52,921 nucleotides of DNA. It comes from Armatimonadota bacterium. Lineage in GTDB: Bacteria > Sysuimicrobiota > Sysuimicrobiia > Sysuimicrobiales > Sysuimicrobiaceae. The stretch covers positions 1 to 52,921 of the forward strand of contig JAVKGX010000012.1 in assembly GCA_031432545.1 (NCBI GenBank), in the 5' to 3' direction. Below the pieces are notes generated by a model that did no database searches, had not been told where the DNA came from, and was given only the letters and a program-made list of their open reading frames with translations. This document shows positions 43,631 to 51,966 of the stretch, in pieces. Every line of letters begins with the position of its first letter. Position 1 is the first letter of the stretch. A program made the position numbers and the translations under genes.

Positions 43631-43852
43631 CTACCGGATCACGAACAGCCCCAGGGCCGCACCGACGGCCAGCGCGACGGCGAACGCGAACGCGACACCC
43701 ACCAAGTCGTGGCGGATTCGTATCATCAACGCCTGCTCGGTCTCGCGGACGATCGGCGCCGGCGCCTGACGGTTCGCCCGCAACCGCGCGCCGCACCTGC
43801 GGCAGACGATCTTACCCTGGGGGTTCTCCGTTCCGCAGCGCGCGCAACGCAT
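43631..43852 (-). CDS. membrane-anchored zinc-ribbon protein
   Basis: A 73-residue protein: N-terminal zinc ribbon with C3-x2-C6 and C17-x2-C20 (MRCARCGTENPQG...CRRCGARL), a linker, and one C-terminal transmembrane helix (VGVAFAFAVALAVGAALGLFV). ATG 43852 has GGGAGG 5 bases upstream. Zinc-ribbon-plus-TM proteins of this size are common and mostly uncharacterised. It sits between the PHP phosphoesterase and the selA remnant, 16 bases from the former. Function unknown. Confidence 0.75.
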   Translation of the reverse strand: MRCARCGTENPQGKIVCRRCGARLRANRQAPAPIVRETEQALMIRIRHDLVGVAFAFAVALAVGAALGLFVIR

Positions 43853-43868
43853 CGAAACCTCCCGGCGG

Positions 43869-44723
43869 TCAGGGACGGGGAGTCGGCCTGGACGACCCGC
43901 CGCTCACGACCCGTTCCTTCGCCTTGCGCAGTTCCTCGACGGCCTGCGGGGGCACGTACTGGCTGCCCAGCGGCGCCTTGGAACCAATTCCCGGTCCATG
44001 ATAGTCGCTGCCGCCCGTCAGCACGAGTCCCAGCCGACGGCCCAGCTCGACGAACGAGCGCGTCTGGCTGGGTGTATGCTCCGGATAGTACGCTTCGATC
44101 CCCATTAGACCCACCCCCACCAGCGCTTCGATCCGTTCCGGCTCTCCGCCCCACAGCGGGTGGGCGAGCACGGGCACGCCCGCGGCGGCGCGGATCGTCT
44201 GCACCGCCTCCTCCGGCGCGAACCTGGGCCGCTCGACATAGGCAGGACCGTGGCGTCCTATGTAGCGGTCGAACGCCTCGTCGAAGGTGGCCACGTGGCC
44301 GCGTTCCACCAGCGCCCGCGCCACGTGTGGCCGGCCGATGGCGCCGTCGGCGTACCGGACCACGTCCTCGAACGTGATGGGCACGCCCAAAGCGTTCAAC
44401 CTCCGCACCATCTCCCGGGCACGGGCCAAGCGGGCACGACGCATCCCCGACAGGAACGCTGCGAACCAGTCGGCCTCCCAGTCCACGAAGTAACCGAGGA
44501 TGTGCACCTCCGTCCCCGGCACGTCGGTGCTGAGCTCCACGCCGGGGACGACCTCGACCCCCGCGCGGGCTCCCTCGTCCAGCGCCTCGGCGACTCCCTT
44601 GACGGTGTCGTGATCGGTGATGCCGAGGACTCCCACACCCACCTGCCTGGCCAGGCGCACGAGCTCGCGCGGAGACAGCGTTCCGTCGGAGGCGGTGGTG
44701 TGCGTGTGGAGGTCGATGCGCAC
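43869..44723 (-). CDS. PHP-domain phosphoesterase (TrpH/RNase AM-like)
   Basis: A 284-residue PHP-domain protein. Metal-binding motifs are clear: DLHTHTTASDG (motif I), ITDHDTV (motif II), PGVELS (motif III), LAHPLWG (H motif), and GGSDYHG near the end. The insertion around IGRPHVARAL is typical of the YciV/TrpH group, members of which hydrolyse 3',5'-nucleoside bisphosphates and mature 5' ends of RNAs. Metal-dependent activity is expected but the physiological substrate is inferred. It follows spoVS by 45 bases in the same direction. Confidence 0.87.
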   Translation of the reverse strand: MRIDLHTHTTASDGTLSPRELVRLARQVGVGVLGITDHDTVKGVAEALDEGARAGVEVVPGVELSTDVPGTEVHILGYFVDWEADWFAAFLSGMRRARLARAREMVRRLNALGVPITFEDVVRYADGAIGRPHVARALVERGHVATFDEAFDRYIGRHGPAYVERPRFAPEEAVQTIRAAAGVPVLAHPLWGGEPERIEALVGVGLMGIEAYYPEHTPSQTRSFVELGRRLGLVLTGGSDYHGPGIGSKAPLGSQYVPPQAVEELRKAKERVVSGGSSRPTPRP

Positions 44724-44768
44724 GAGGCAGGGTGCCCAGGCAAATGGGGCAGCTTCGCAGACCGCCCG

Positions 44769-45077
44769 TCAGAGAGCGCCGCCCCGGTCTCTCGACTCCG
44801 TCCCCTGTTCCCGGCCCTTACGCGGTTCCACGAGGAAACGGATCGCGGTGCGGGCCTCGCCGTCGATCTGGACTTCCGTGAACGCCGGGATGCACACCAA
44901 GTCCATACCCGTCGGGGCCACGTAACCGCGGGCGATGGCCACGGCCTTGACGGCCTGGTTGATCGCCGCAGCGCCGATCGCCTGCATCTCCGCGCTCCCG
45001 CGCTCGCGGATCACGCTGGCCAGAGCCCCGGCCACCGCAGTGGGGTTCGACTTCGCCGAAACCCGCAGCATCTCCAT
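44769..45077 (-). CDS. spoVS: SpoVS-family DNA/RNA-binding (Alba-like) protein
   Basis: A 102-residue protein whose first ~85 residues are SpoVS: MEMLRVSAKSNPTAVAGALA, AIGAAAINQAVKAVAIARG, IPAFTEVQIDGEARTAIRF. SpoVS is a small Alba-like nucleic-acid-binding fold, required for spore coat/late sporulation in Bacillus but present also in non-sporulating Deinococcus-Thermus. The extra polar tail (EPRKGREQGTESRDR) is longer than the ~86-residue norm. ATG 45077 is preferred (GGGGTG 4 bases upstream); GTG 45083 is possible. The order rny-hypothetical-ymdB-spoVS echoes the Firmicutes rny-ymdB-spoVS cluster. Confidence 0.93.
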   Translation of the reverse strand: MEMLRVSAKSNPTAVAGALASVIRERGSAEMQAIGAAAINQAVKAVAIARGYVAPTGMDLVCIPAFTEVQIDGEARTAIRFLVEPRKGREQGTESRDRGGAL

Positions 45078-45138
45078 GCGCACCCCGGTCCGATCCTACG
45101 GCCTGCTCAGCGCCTATTCGAGGAGGGAAGCGAAAATC

Positions 45139-45912
45139 CTACTCCACCTCGTAGATCCGCCGGATGCCAGTCGCCCGTCCGTCGTCATCGACCTCGACGA
45201 GCACGGCGTTGAGTTGAACCGTACCCCTGGCCACCTCGAAGCGTGCCGGCAGCTGGGTGAGGAACCGGTCGAGGATCGCGCGCCGGTCCATGCCGATGAT
45301 GCCGTCGCGCGGACCGGTCATGCCCACGTCGGTGATGTAGGCGGTCCCGCCGGGCAGGACGCGCTCGTCCGCCGTCTGCACGTGGGTGTGCGTCCCCACG
45401 ACCGCGCTGACCAGGCCGTCCAGGTACCACCCGAGGGCGACCTTCTCACTGGTCGCCTCTGCGTGGAAGTCCACGACGACGAACGGTGTGATCTCCCGCA
45501 GCCTGGCCGCCTCCGTCCGTCCCAGCCGGAGGGGGTCGTCCAGCGGCTGCATGAAGACCCGACCCTGCAGGTTCAGCACGGCGAGCGCTGCGGATCCGGC
45601 GCGGACCACGGTGCTGCCCTGACCCGGCACGCCTGGGGGGTAGTTGGCAGGCCGCACCACGCGGGGGTTGCTGTCGAGCAGTTCGTAAGCCTCCCGCTTC
45701 TGCCAGGTGTGGTTGCCGCCGGTCAGGACGTCCACGCCCGCGGCGAAGAGTTCGGACGCCGTCTGCTTCGTGATCCCTGTCCCGCCCGCACTGTTCTCGG
45801 CGTTGGCGATGGCGAAGTCCACGCCGAGTTCTCGGCGCAGCGCGGGCACCCTGCGCTGCACCACGCGGCGGCCCGGCTTGCCGCAGACGTCGCCGACGAA
45901 CAGGATCCGCAT
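45139..45912 (-). CDS. ymdB: YmdB-family metallophosphoesterase (TIGR00282)
   Basis: A 257-residue calcineurin-like phosphodiesterase. Metal ligands are visible: D8 (GDVCG), E39-N40 (NAENSAGG), N67-H68 (GGNHTW), H150 (VDFHAEATSEK), H175 and H177 (GTHTHVQTAD). The Bacillus enzyme hydrolyses 2',3'-cyclic nucleotides and affects RNase Y-dependent transcripts, biofilm and motility. Its start overlaps the previous gene's stop by one base (TGATG). It sits two genes downstream of rny, consistent with a functional link to RNA decay. Confidence 0.94.
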   Translation of the reverse strand: MRILFVGDVCGKPGRRVVQRRVPALRRELGVDFAIANAENSAGGTGITKQTASELFAAGVDVLTGGNHTWQKREAYELLDSNPRVVRPANYPPGVPGQGSTVVRAGSAALAVLNLQGRVFMQPLDDPLRLGRTEAARLREITPFVVVDFHAEATSEKVALGWYLDGLVSAVVGTHTHVQTADERVLPGGTAYITDVGMTGPRDGIIGMDRRAILDRFLTQLPARFEVARGTVQLNAVLVEVDDDGRATGIRRIYEVE

Positions 45913-46463
45913 CAGCCGTCGCGCACGCGCCGGCCAGCGTAGTAGACCAGGACCTGGCCGCGTTCCCGTACGCCTACCACCGCGCGTGCGGGGCGGCGCT
46001 CCCGGACGTGCTCGAGTGCCCTCTGCAGATCCTCCTCGGCGGCATCCAGGTCCTCGGCCACCTCCTCGCCGGCCGCCAGGTCCGCGCCGAACGCATCGGC
46101 GACGAGGTCGCAGATCAGCTGCACTTCCTCCGCCGTCAGGTCTTCCACCGAGCGCGTGATCTCGATCCGCGTGAACTGTGGCCCCAACATCCTGCGGATC
46201 GTCACCTCGGGCGTCGGGAAGCGGCTCAGTTCGTGGAGGACTCCCACCGAGTCCTGGAGGCGGCGGCGGAACGCCGCGAAGCCCGCCGCCGAAAGCCTCC
46301 GGGACAGCAGCAACACCAACCGGACCGCCCCGGTGGCCGGATCGAACGACGCCGAGGACAGCTGCGGGAACCGGAGCAGCAAGGCCGCCAGAAAGTTGGC
46401 TCCGTCCGGCGCCTGGCGACCTCCGCCCGCCGGTGCGCCGGCACGCGGTCGGGTCATGGGCAC
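45912..46463 (-). CDS. uncharacterised protein between RNase Y and YmdB
   Basis: I do not recognise a family. The 183-residue product has a glycine/proline-rich N-terminus, then a mixed alpha-beta region (RLVLLLSRRLSAAGFAAFRRRLQDSVGVLHEL, IEITRSVEDLTAEEVQLICDLVADAFG), an acidic helix (GEEVAEDLDAAEEDLQ), and a final basic strand pair (RAVVGVRERGQVLVYYAGRR). No signal peptide, membrane helix, or cysteine pattern. It begins 16 bases after rny and its stop overlaps the ymdB start by one base, so it is translated in step with two RNA-turnover proteins. A role as adaptor or regulator of RNase Y/YmdB is only a guess. Confidence 0.8.
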   Translation of the reverse strand: MPMTRPRAGAPAGGGRQAPDGANFLAALLLRFPQLSSASFDPATGAVRLVLLLSRRLSAAGFAAFRRRLQDSVGVLHELSRFPTPEVTIRRMLGPQFTRIEITRSVEDLTAEEVQLICDLVADAFGADLAAGEEVAEDLDAAEEDLQRALEHVRERRPARAVVGVRERGQVLVYYAGRRVRDG

Positions 46464-46479
46464 AGCCGACGGGTCGGGG

Positions 46480-48009
46480 TCATCGCGCGTACTCCACGAT
46501 CCGCGTCTCCCGGAGCACCGTCACCTTGATCTGTCCGGGGTACTCGAGCTCTGACTCGATCCTGCGCGCCATGTCCTGGGCCAGCCGGTAGGCCGTGAGA
46601 TCGTCGATCTCGTTCGGCCGCACGATGACCCGGATCTCGCGGCCTGCTTGGATCGCGTACGCCTTCTCCACGCCGGGGAACGACCCCGCCAGATGCTCCA
46701 GGTTCTGCAGCCGCTTGATGTACATCTCCACGGACTCTTTGCGGGCACCCGGACGCGCACCGGAGATCGAGTCGGCGGCGGCTGTCAGGACCGCCTCGAC
46801 ATACTTCGCCTCCTCCTCTCCGTGGTGGTAGAAGATCGCGTTGATCACAGCGGGGTGCTCGTGGTAGCGGCGGGCCAGGTCGGCTCCGATCTCCGTGTGC
46901 GTGCCCTGGACCTCGTGCGTGAGCGCCTTGCCGATGTCGTGCAGCAACCCGCAGCGACGGGCCAGGGCTGCGTCCGCTCCGATCTGCAGCGCCAGCTCGC
47001 CGGCCAGCAGCGCCACCTCCACGGAGTGCTGCAGGATGTTCTGCCCGTACGACGTGCGGAACTTCAGGCGGCCCAGCAGCTTGACCAGGTCCGGGTGCAA
47101 CCCGTGTACCCCGGCCTCGAACGCGGCCCGTTCCCCTTCTTCGGCGATGCGCTCGTCCAGCTCCCGCTGGGCGCGCTCGACGGTCTCCTCGATGCGCGCC
47201 GGGTGGATGCGGCCGTCGGCCATCAGCTTCTCGAGGGCGATCTTGGCGACCTCGCGGCGGACGGGGTCGAACGATGACAGCGCGACGGCTTCAGGCGTGT
47301 CGTCGATGATGACGTCGACGCCCGTGAGGGCCTCCAGCGCGCGGATGTTGCGCCCTTCGCGTCCGATGATCCGCCCCTTCATCTCGTCGGTGGGCAGCGG
47401 GACGACCGAGACAGTCACCTCGGTCGTGTGGTCGGCCGCGGTGCGCTGGATAGCCAGCGCGAGCACGTCGCGGGCGCGGCGCTCGGCCTCCTCGCGGGTC
47501 TCCTGCTCGATCTTGCGGATGCGGGCGAGCGCGTCCTCGCGCGCCTCCGCCTCGATCTGCTGCAGGAGTTCCTCGCGCGCCTGATCGGACGTCAGCCCCG
47601 AGATGCGCTCGAGGGTCCTGCGTTGCTCGGCGATGAGAGCGGTGATCTCTTCTGCGCGCTGGGCGAGTTCTTGCTCCTGCTGCTGGATCGCGCGTTCCCT
47701 GCGCTCGATCTGCTCGGTCTTGCGGTCTAGGGCTTCCTCCCGCTGGACCAGCCGCCGCTCGAGCCGCTGGATGTCGGCACGCTGCTCGCGGATCTCGCGC
47801 TCGACCTCGCGCTTGACCCGCAGGGCCTCCTCCTTGGCCTCCAGGAGAGACTCTTTGCGTTGGGCATCCGCTTCACGGTTCGCATCATCCAGGATCCGCC
47901 GGGCCTGCTCCTCCGCCGAACGGATCTTCGCTTCCGCGACCAGCCTCCGCAGAACGTACCCGGCTGAGAAGGCCACCACTCCCACCGCGATGACCACCAA
48001 GGCGGTCAT
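46480..48009 (-). CDS. rny: ribonuclease Y
   Basis: RNase Y is the membrane-anchored endoribonuclease that starts mRNA decay in many Gram-positives. The 509 residues show an N-terminal TM helix ([16 protein letters not shown]), a long coiled coil (about 25-190, rich in E/R/Q/A heptads), a KH domain with [10 protein letters not shown] (212-221), and the HD domain with H328 and H357-D358 (LLHDIGKA). The start ATG 48009 gives the normal family N-terminus; curiously, the strong GGGAGGTGA lies about 17 bases upstream, too far, and leads only to a GTG in another frame. A promoter lies at 48067-48096, divergent from lexA. Confidence 0.96.
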   Translation of the reverse strand: MTALVVIAVGVVAFSAGYVLRRLVAEAKIRSAEEQARRILDDANREADAQRKESLLEAKEEALRVKREVEREIREQRADIQRLERRLVQREEALDRKTEQIERRERAIQQQEQELAQRAEEITALIAEQRRTLERISGLTSDQAREELLQQIEAEAREDALARIRKIEQETREEAERRARDVLALAIQRTAADHTTEVTVSVVPLPTDEMKGRIIGREGRNIRALEALTGVDVIIDDTPEAVALSSFDPVRREVAKIALEKLMADGRIHPARIEETVERAQRELDERIAEEGERAAFEAGVHGLHPDLVKLLGRLKFRTSYGQNILQHSVEVALLAGELALQIGADAALARRCGLLHDIGKALTHEVQGTHTEIGADLARRYHEHPAVINAIFYHHGEEEAKYVEAVLTAAADSISGARPGARKESVEMYIKRLQNLEHLAGSFPGVEKAYAIQAGREIRVIVRPNEIDDLTAYRLAQDMARRIESELEYPGQIKVTVLRETRIVEYAR

Positions 48010-48066
48010 GGCGGCGTCCGTGGCTCGTCACCTCCCTGCGATGCACTGCTGCGTCGGTTTTTCTCG

Positions 48067-48096
48067 ATTTTATCCGGGCCCCGCTGGTAGGGTCAA
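48067..48096 (-). promoter_or_regulatory. sigma-70-type promoter of rny
   Basis: TTGACC (48096-48091), 18-base spacer, TAAAAT (48072-48067), about 60 bases before the rny ATG and back-to-back with the lexA promoter. Confidence 0.7.
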
Positions 48097-48117
48097 GGAA
48101 TCCGGGCCCCTCGAAGG

Positions 48118-48129
48118 GAACAGACGTTT
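48118..48129 (+). promoter_or_regulatory. candidate LexA operator (SOS box)
   Basis: GAAC-AGAC-GTTT matches the Gram-positive LexA/DinR box GAAC-N4-GTTC with one mismatch, and abuts or overlaps the -35 of the lexA promoter. The position fits autorepression of lexA and possibly an effect on rny. Confidence 0.6.
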
Positions 48130-48156
48130 GCGTACCGAAAGTGTGTGTGGTAGCAT
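48128..48156 (+). promoter_or_regulatory. candidate lexA promoter
   Basis: TTGCGT (48128-48133), 17-base spacer, TAGCAT (48151-48156). The LexA-box candidate covers the first bases of the -35. Confidence 0.55.
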
Positions 48157-48189
48157 GCGGTCGTGTCGATTCCACTGGGAGGTTCCGTC

Positions 48190-48804
48190 ATGGGCAGAGC
48201 TCTGACCCGGCGGCAGCGGGAGATCCTCAACTACGTGGCGGAGTACACGCGGCAGCACGGCTACCCGCCGTCGGTGCGGGACATCGGAAACGCCCTGCAC
48301 CTCACGAGCAGCTCGACCGTGCACAGCCACCTCAGTGCGCTCGAGAAGAAAGGATACATCCGGCGCGACCCCAGCAAGCCGCGCGCGATCGAGATCCTCC
48401 GCGACGACGCGTCCCTGCCCCGCAAGCGGTCGGTGCTGCTGCCGGTGGTCGGCCGCGTGACAGCGGGCGAGCCGATCCTAGCAGAGCAGAACATCGAGGA
48501 TTCGTTCCTCCTGCCCGAGGAGTTCACGGGGGGCGGCGAGTGCTTCCTGCTGCGGGTCCGCGGCGAGTCGATGGTCGGCGCCGGCATCCACGACGGCGAC
48601 TACCTCGTCGTCCGCAGGCAGTCGCACGCCGACAACGGCGACATCGTCGTCGCGCGGATCGGGGACGAGGCGACCGTCAAACGCTTCTTCCGCGAGGAAG
48701 ACGCCATCCGGCTGCAACCCGAAAACCCCACGATGGAGCCGATCCGCTCCCGCGAGGTGGTCATCGAAGGAAAGGCGATCGGGCTGATCCGCCGGCTGCA
48801 CTGA
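48190..48804 (+). CDS. lexA: SOS repressor LexA
   Basis: A 204-residue LexA. N-terminal winged helix: [42 protein letters not shown]-terminal S24 peptidase domain: cleavage site A92-G93 (VTAGEPI), nucleophile S127 (RGESMVG), and general-base K164 (ATVKRFF). RecA-stimulated self-cleavage relieves repression of DNA-repair genes. ATG 48190 is chosen because GGGAGG is 7 bases upstream; GTG 48163 in frame would add 9 residues. It is transcribed divergently from rny, and a likely LexA box lies over its promoter. Confidence 0.97.
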   Translation: MGRALTRRQREILNYVAEYTRQHGYPPSVRDIGNALHLTSSSTVHSHLSALEKKGYIRRDPSKPRAIEILRDDASLPRKRSVLLPVVGRVTAGEPILAEQNIEDSFLLPEEFTGGGECFLLRVRGESMVGAGIHDGDYLVVRRQSHADNGDIVVARIGDEATVKRFFREEDAIRLQPENPTMEPIRSREVVIEGKAIGLIRRLH

Positions 48805-48855
48805 CCTCCGGCGGACCGGGGCGTCGTGCCGCAGGGCCGCGGCCGTCACTCGCGT

Positions 48856-50592
48856 CTACCTGTCCTGCGCCCGTTCCTCCAAGCTGGGCGCGTCCCGGTC
48901 GTCGGACGCCGCGACGGACCGTATCTTCTCCAGGACGGCGGTGGGCGCCTCGACCTCCAGGCGGATTGAATCCGGGCCGTAGTCCTGCTGCAACACCTGA
49001 CCGAGCGCGTAGATCTCGCCCAAGAGCCCCGCGCGGCCGTACGGCACCTCCAACGTCGCCCGCGCCGTGCGCCGGGGCAGCGCCGCCCCCACGGCCTCCA
49101 GCAACCCCGCCAAGCCCTCCCTGCGCAGCGCGCTGATGGGGACGCCGCCGGTCTGCACGATCAGCGCCCGCGCCTGCTGCGGTGGGATCCGGTCGACCTT
49201 GTTGAGGGCGAGCACGATCGGCCTGTCCGTGGCGCCCAACTCGGCCAGCACTTCCTCCACGGCCCGCTTCTGCCGCGGCCAGTCGGGGTGGGCGACATCC
49301 AGGACGTGGACGAGGACGTCGGATGCGGTGATCTCCTCCAGGGTGGCCCGGAAGGCCGCGACGAGCTGGGTCGGCAACTTCTGGATGAACCCCACGGTGT
49401 CCACCACGACGGCGGGACCGCCTGCGGGCAGCTCCACACGGCGGGCCGTCGGGTCGAGCGTCGCGAACAACTTGTCCTCGACCGCCACGCCCGCATCCGT
49501 GAGGGCGTTGAGGAGGGTGGACTTGCCCGCGTTCGTGTAGCCGACCAGCGCGACGACCGGCAACTGGAACGCGCGGCGGGCGCGCCGTTGCATGCGGCGG
49601 TGGCGGGTGATCTCCTCGATGCGCACGCGCAGATCGGTGATGCGGGAACGGATGCGACGGCGGTCCGTCTCCAGCTTCGTCTCACCCGGGCCCCGCGTGC
49701 CGATCCCGCCCCCCAACCGCGACAGCAGCACACCCCTGCCGACCAGCCGCGGCAGCAGATAGGTCATCTGCGCCAGTTCCACCTGCAGGCGCCCCTCGCG
49801 CGTGCGGGCGCGGCGCGCGAAGATGTCGAGGACGAGCGCGGTGCGGTCCAGCACCTTGATGCCCAGTTCCTCCTCCAGGGTCCGCTGCTGGGCCGGGGTG
49901 AGTTCCTCGTCGAACACCACCAGGTCGGCGGCCTCCCGCTCGCAAAGGCCCCGCAACTCCTGGACCTTCCCCTTGCCGATCAACGTCGACGGGTCGGGGC
50001 GCGGCCGGCTCTGCACGACGACGTCGACGACGTCGGCGCCCGCGGTCTCGGCGAGACGGCGCAGTTCCTCCAGCGTGGCGGGCGTGGACCAGCCTTCCCT
50101 GCCGGGCACGACCAGACCCACCAGGACCGCCCGCTCCGCGCGGTGGTGGGAGGCCGGTTCGGCGGGGTCCCTCGCGTGCTGTTCGGCAGACCGAATCCGA
50201 TGCGCCGCCGCGACGTGTGCGAGCGCATCGGGTGGGATCGAACCTTCGATGTGGGCGACGCCGCCGCGGCCGCGCGAGGCGACCCACACTTCGGTGACCT
50301 CGCCGTTGCGCTGGCCGATGGTGACCAGCAGGTCCAGCCGGGCATGGTCCAGCAGCTCGAGGTCGGCGTCGGTCGGGTGGGCGTCGGGCTGGCCGTAGGT
50401 CAGCAGCAGGCGCAACCCGCAAAGGCCCCTCCCGTCGCGGCGCTGCGCGAGAGTGGCCTCCAGACCCGGCCAGTTCCGGCCCACCAGCGCGTGCACGACG
50501 CGGCCGTGCCGGGAGACAAGCACGCCAACTTCGCGGCCGGCGCGGGCGCCCAGGGCGGCCAGGCGGCGGGCCAGGTCCGGCGAGCAGGCCAT
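48856..50592 (-). CDS. hflX: ribosome-associated GTPase HflX (start probably further upstream)
   Basis: HflX splits stalled or hibernating ribosomes. From ATG 50592 the protein has 578 residues: an N-terminal extension (about 1-170), the HflX nucleotide-binding/ribosome domain (TLIGKGKVQEL, DEELTPAQQRTLE, GGGIGTRGPGETKLETD at 295-310), the G domain (GYTNAGKST at 351-359, DTVGF, NKVD), and a C-terminal domain. The frame stays open 5' of the ATG, and the residues there (IGNTRRLPPDVRTELESL) look like the conserved beginning of long HflX proteins. A ribosome site GAGGTGAG sits just before CTG codons at 50688/50682, so the true start may be CTG. Confidence 0.93.
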   Translation of the reverse strand: MACSPDLARRLAALGARAGREVGVLVSRHGRVVHALVGRNWPGLEATLAQRRDGRGLCGLRLLLTYGQPDAHPTDADLELLDHARLDLLVTIGQRNGEVTEVWVASRGRGGVAHIEGSIPPDALAHVAAAHRIRSAEQHARDPAEPASHHRAERAVLVGLVVPGREGWSTPATLEELRRLAETAGADVVDVVVQSRPRPDPSTLIGKGKVQELRGLCEREAADLVVFDEELTPAQQRTLEEELGIKVLDRTALVLDIFARRARTREGRLQVELAQMTYLLPRLVGRGVLLSRLGGGIGTRGPGETKLETDRRRIRSRITDLRVRIEEITRHRRMQRRARRAFQLPVVALVGYTNAGKSTLLNALTDAGVAVEDKLFATLDPTARRVELPAGGPAVVVDTVGFIQKLPTQLVAAFRATLEEITASDVLVHVLDVAHPDWPRQKRAVEEVLAELGATDRPIVLALNKVDRIPPQQARALIVQTGGVPISALRREGLAGLLEAVGAALPRRTARATLEVPYGRAGLLGEIYALGQVLQQDYGPDSIRLEVEAPTAVLEKIRSVAASDDRDAPSLEERAQDR

Positions 50593-50733
50593 ATCCTCGC
50601 GGACGCCTGCAGACCGCAGCGACTCCAGCTCGGTGCGGACGTCGGGCGGCAGACGGCGGGTGTTACCGATCAGGAACGGCAGACGCAGGTCTCACCTCGA
50701 GGAGCGGGGGCCGCAGGTGCGCCGCATCGTCCT

Positions 50734-51915
50734 TTACGCCAGGGCGGTCCGCAACCGCCGGACCGCCTCCGCCAGACGGTCGTCCGGGGTGGTGAGCGAA
50801 AGCCGCACGTACCGATCACCCACCTGCCCGTAGCCGATGCCGGGCGTGATCACCACGGCGCACCGGTCGAGCACGTGCTGCGCGAACGTCACGGAGTCGA
50901 ACCCCTCCGGGACTTCCGCCCACACGTAGAACGTCGCCCGCGGCGTGGGCACGCGCCATCCGGCCTCGCGCAACGCGCCCACCACGAGGTCGCGGCGTGC
51001 CGCGAACACCGACAGACTCTCGCGCAGCGGGCTGAGGGGTCCGCGCAGGGCGGCTTCGCCCGCGCGCTGCACGGCGACGAAGATCCCGCTGTCCAGGTTG
51101 GTCTTGAGCTTGGCCAGCGCGCCTACCACCTCTGAGTTCCCGCAGACGAACCCGATGCGCCATCCTGTCATGCAAAACGTCTTGCTGAGGGAGTGGAACT
51201 CTACCCCGACTTCCTTGGCGCCCTCGGCCTGCAGGAACGACGGCGGACGGTATCCGTCGTAAGCGATCTCCGAGTAGGAGTTGTCGTGCACCACGATCAG
51301 GTCGTGGTCGCGCGCGAACCGGACCACCTCCCGGAAGAACGCGACGTCGGCCGTGGCCGCGGTCGGATTGTTCGGGTAGTTCAAAAACATCAGCCCCGCC
51401 GCCCGCGCCACGTCCGTGGGGATCGCGTCCAGGTCCGGCAGGAAGCCGCGCTCGGGCCGCAGCGCAAACGCGTAGGGCACCCCGTCGGCGAGCACCGTGG
51501 CCGCGCGGTAGACGGGGTAACCAGGATCCGGCACGAGCGCGTACTCGCCCGCGTCGAGGACCGCCCACGGCAGATGCGCGATGCCCTCCTTGGATCCGAT
51601 CAGCGCCAGCACCTCCCGGTCGGGATCCAGAGCGACGCCGAACCGCTCGCCGTACCACGCGGCGACCGCCTCGCGGAACCCGCGGGTTCCGGTATACGGC
51701 GGATACTGGTGCGTCGCAGGATCGGCGGCCGCCTCCTGCAGCGCCCGCACGACGTGGCCGGGTGTGGGCAGGTCGGGATCTCCGATCGCCAGGCTGATCA
51801 CATCGACGCCTCTGCGCTGCAGTTCTTCTTTGCGCCGGTCCAGATCGGCGAACAGGTACGCCGGGATCCGCTGGAGCCGCTGCGCTTCGACCGACCGGGT
51901 GCGTCCTTCGAGCAT
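50734..51915 (-). CDS. LL-diaminopimelate-type aminotransferase (DapL-like)
   Basis: A 393-residue class I/II PLP aminotransferase. The N-terminus (LQRIPAYLFADLDRRKEELQ), ISLAIGDPDLPTP, HQYPPYTGTRGFREAVA, GSKEGIAHLPWA, LNYPNNPTAA, and the PLP lysine in EFHSLSKTFCMTGWRIGF are those of the DapL group, which makes LL-diaminopimelate for lysine and cell wall directly from tetrahydrodipicolinate. Close relatives act on other acids, so the specificity needs testing. ATG 51915 has AGGGGG upstream. It lies between miaA and hflX, a spot where Firmicutes often have an aminotransferase gene. No other dap gene is in view. Confidence 0.88.
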   Translation of the reverse strand: MLEGRTRSVEAQRLQRIPAYLFADLDRRKEELQRRGVDVISLAIGDPDLPTPGHVVRALQEAAADPATHQYPPYTGTRGFREAVAAWYGERFGVALDPDREVLALIGSKEGIAHLPWAVLDAGEYALVPDPGYPVYRAATVLADGVPYAFALRPERGFLPDLDAIPTDVARAAGLMFLNYPNNPTAATADVAFFREVVRFARDHDLIVVHDNSYSEIAYDGYRPPSFLQAEGAKEVGVEFHSLSKTFCMTGWRIGFVCGNSEVVGALAKLKTNLDSGIFVAVQRAGEAALRGPLSPLRESLSVFAARRDLVVGALREAGWRVPTPRATFYVWAEVPEGFDSVTFAQHVLDRCAVVITPGIGYGQVGDRYVRLSLTTPDDRLAEAVRRLRTALA

Positions 51916-51966
51916 GCCGTCCCCCTTCCGTCGCAGTGTGACACCTGGCCGAAGTTCCGTCCCACG

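Noticed and set aside
45084-45138. Possible promoter TAGGAT upstream of spoVS
   Set aside because: The -35 is poor, spacing is 18, and the ymdB-spoVS gap is short enough for co-transcription; not supported enough to list.
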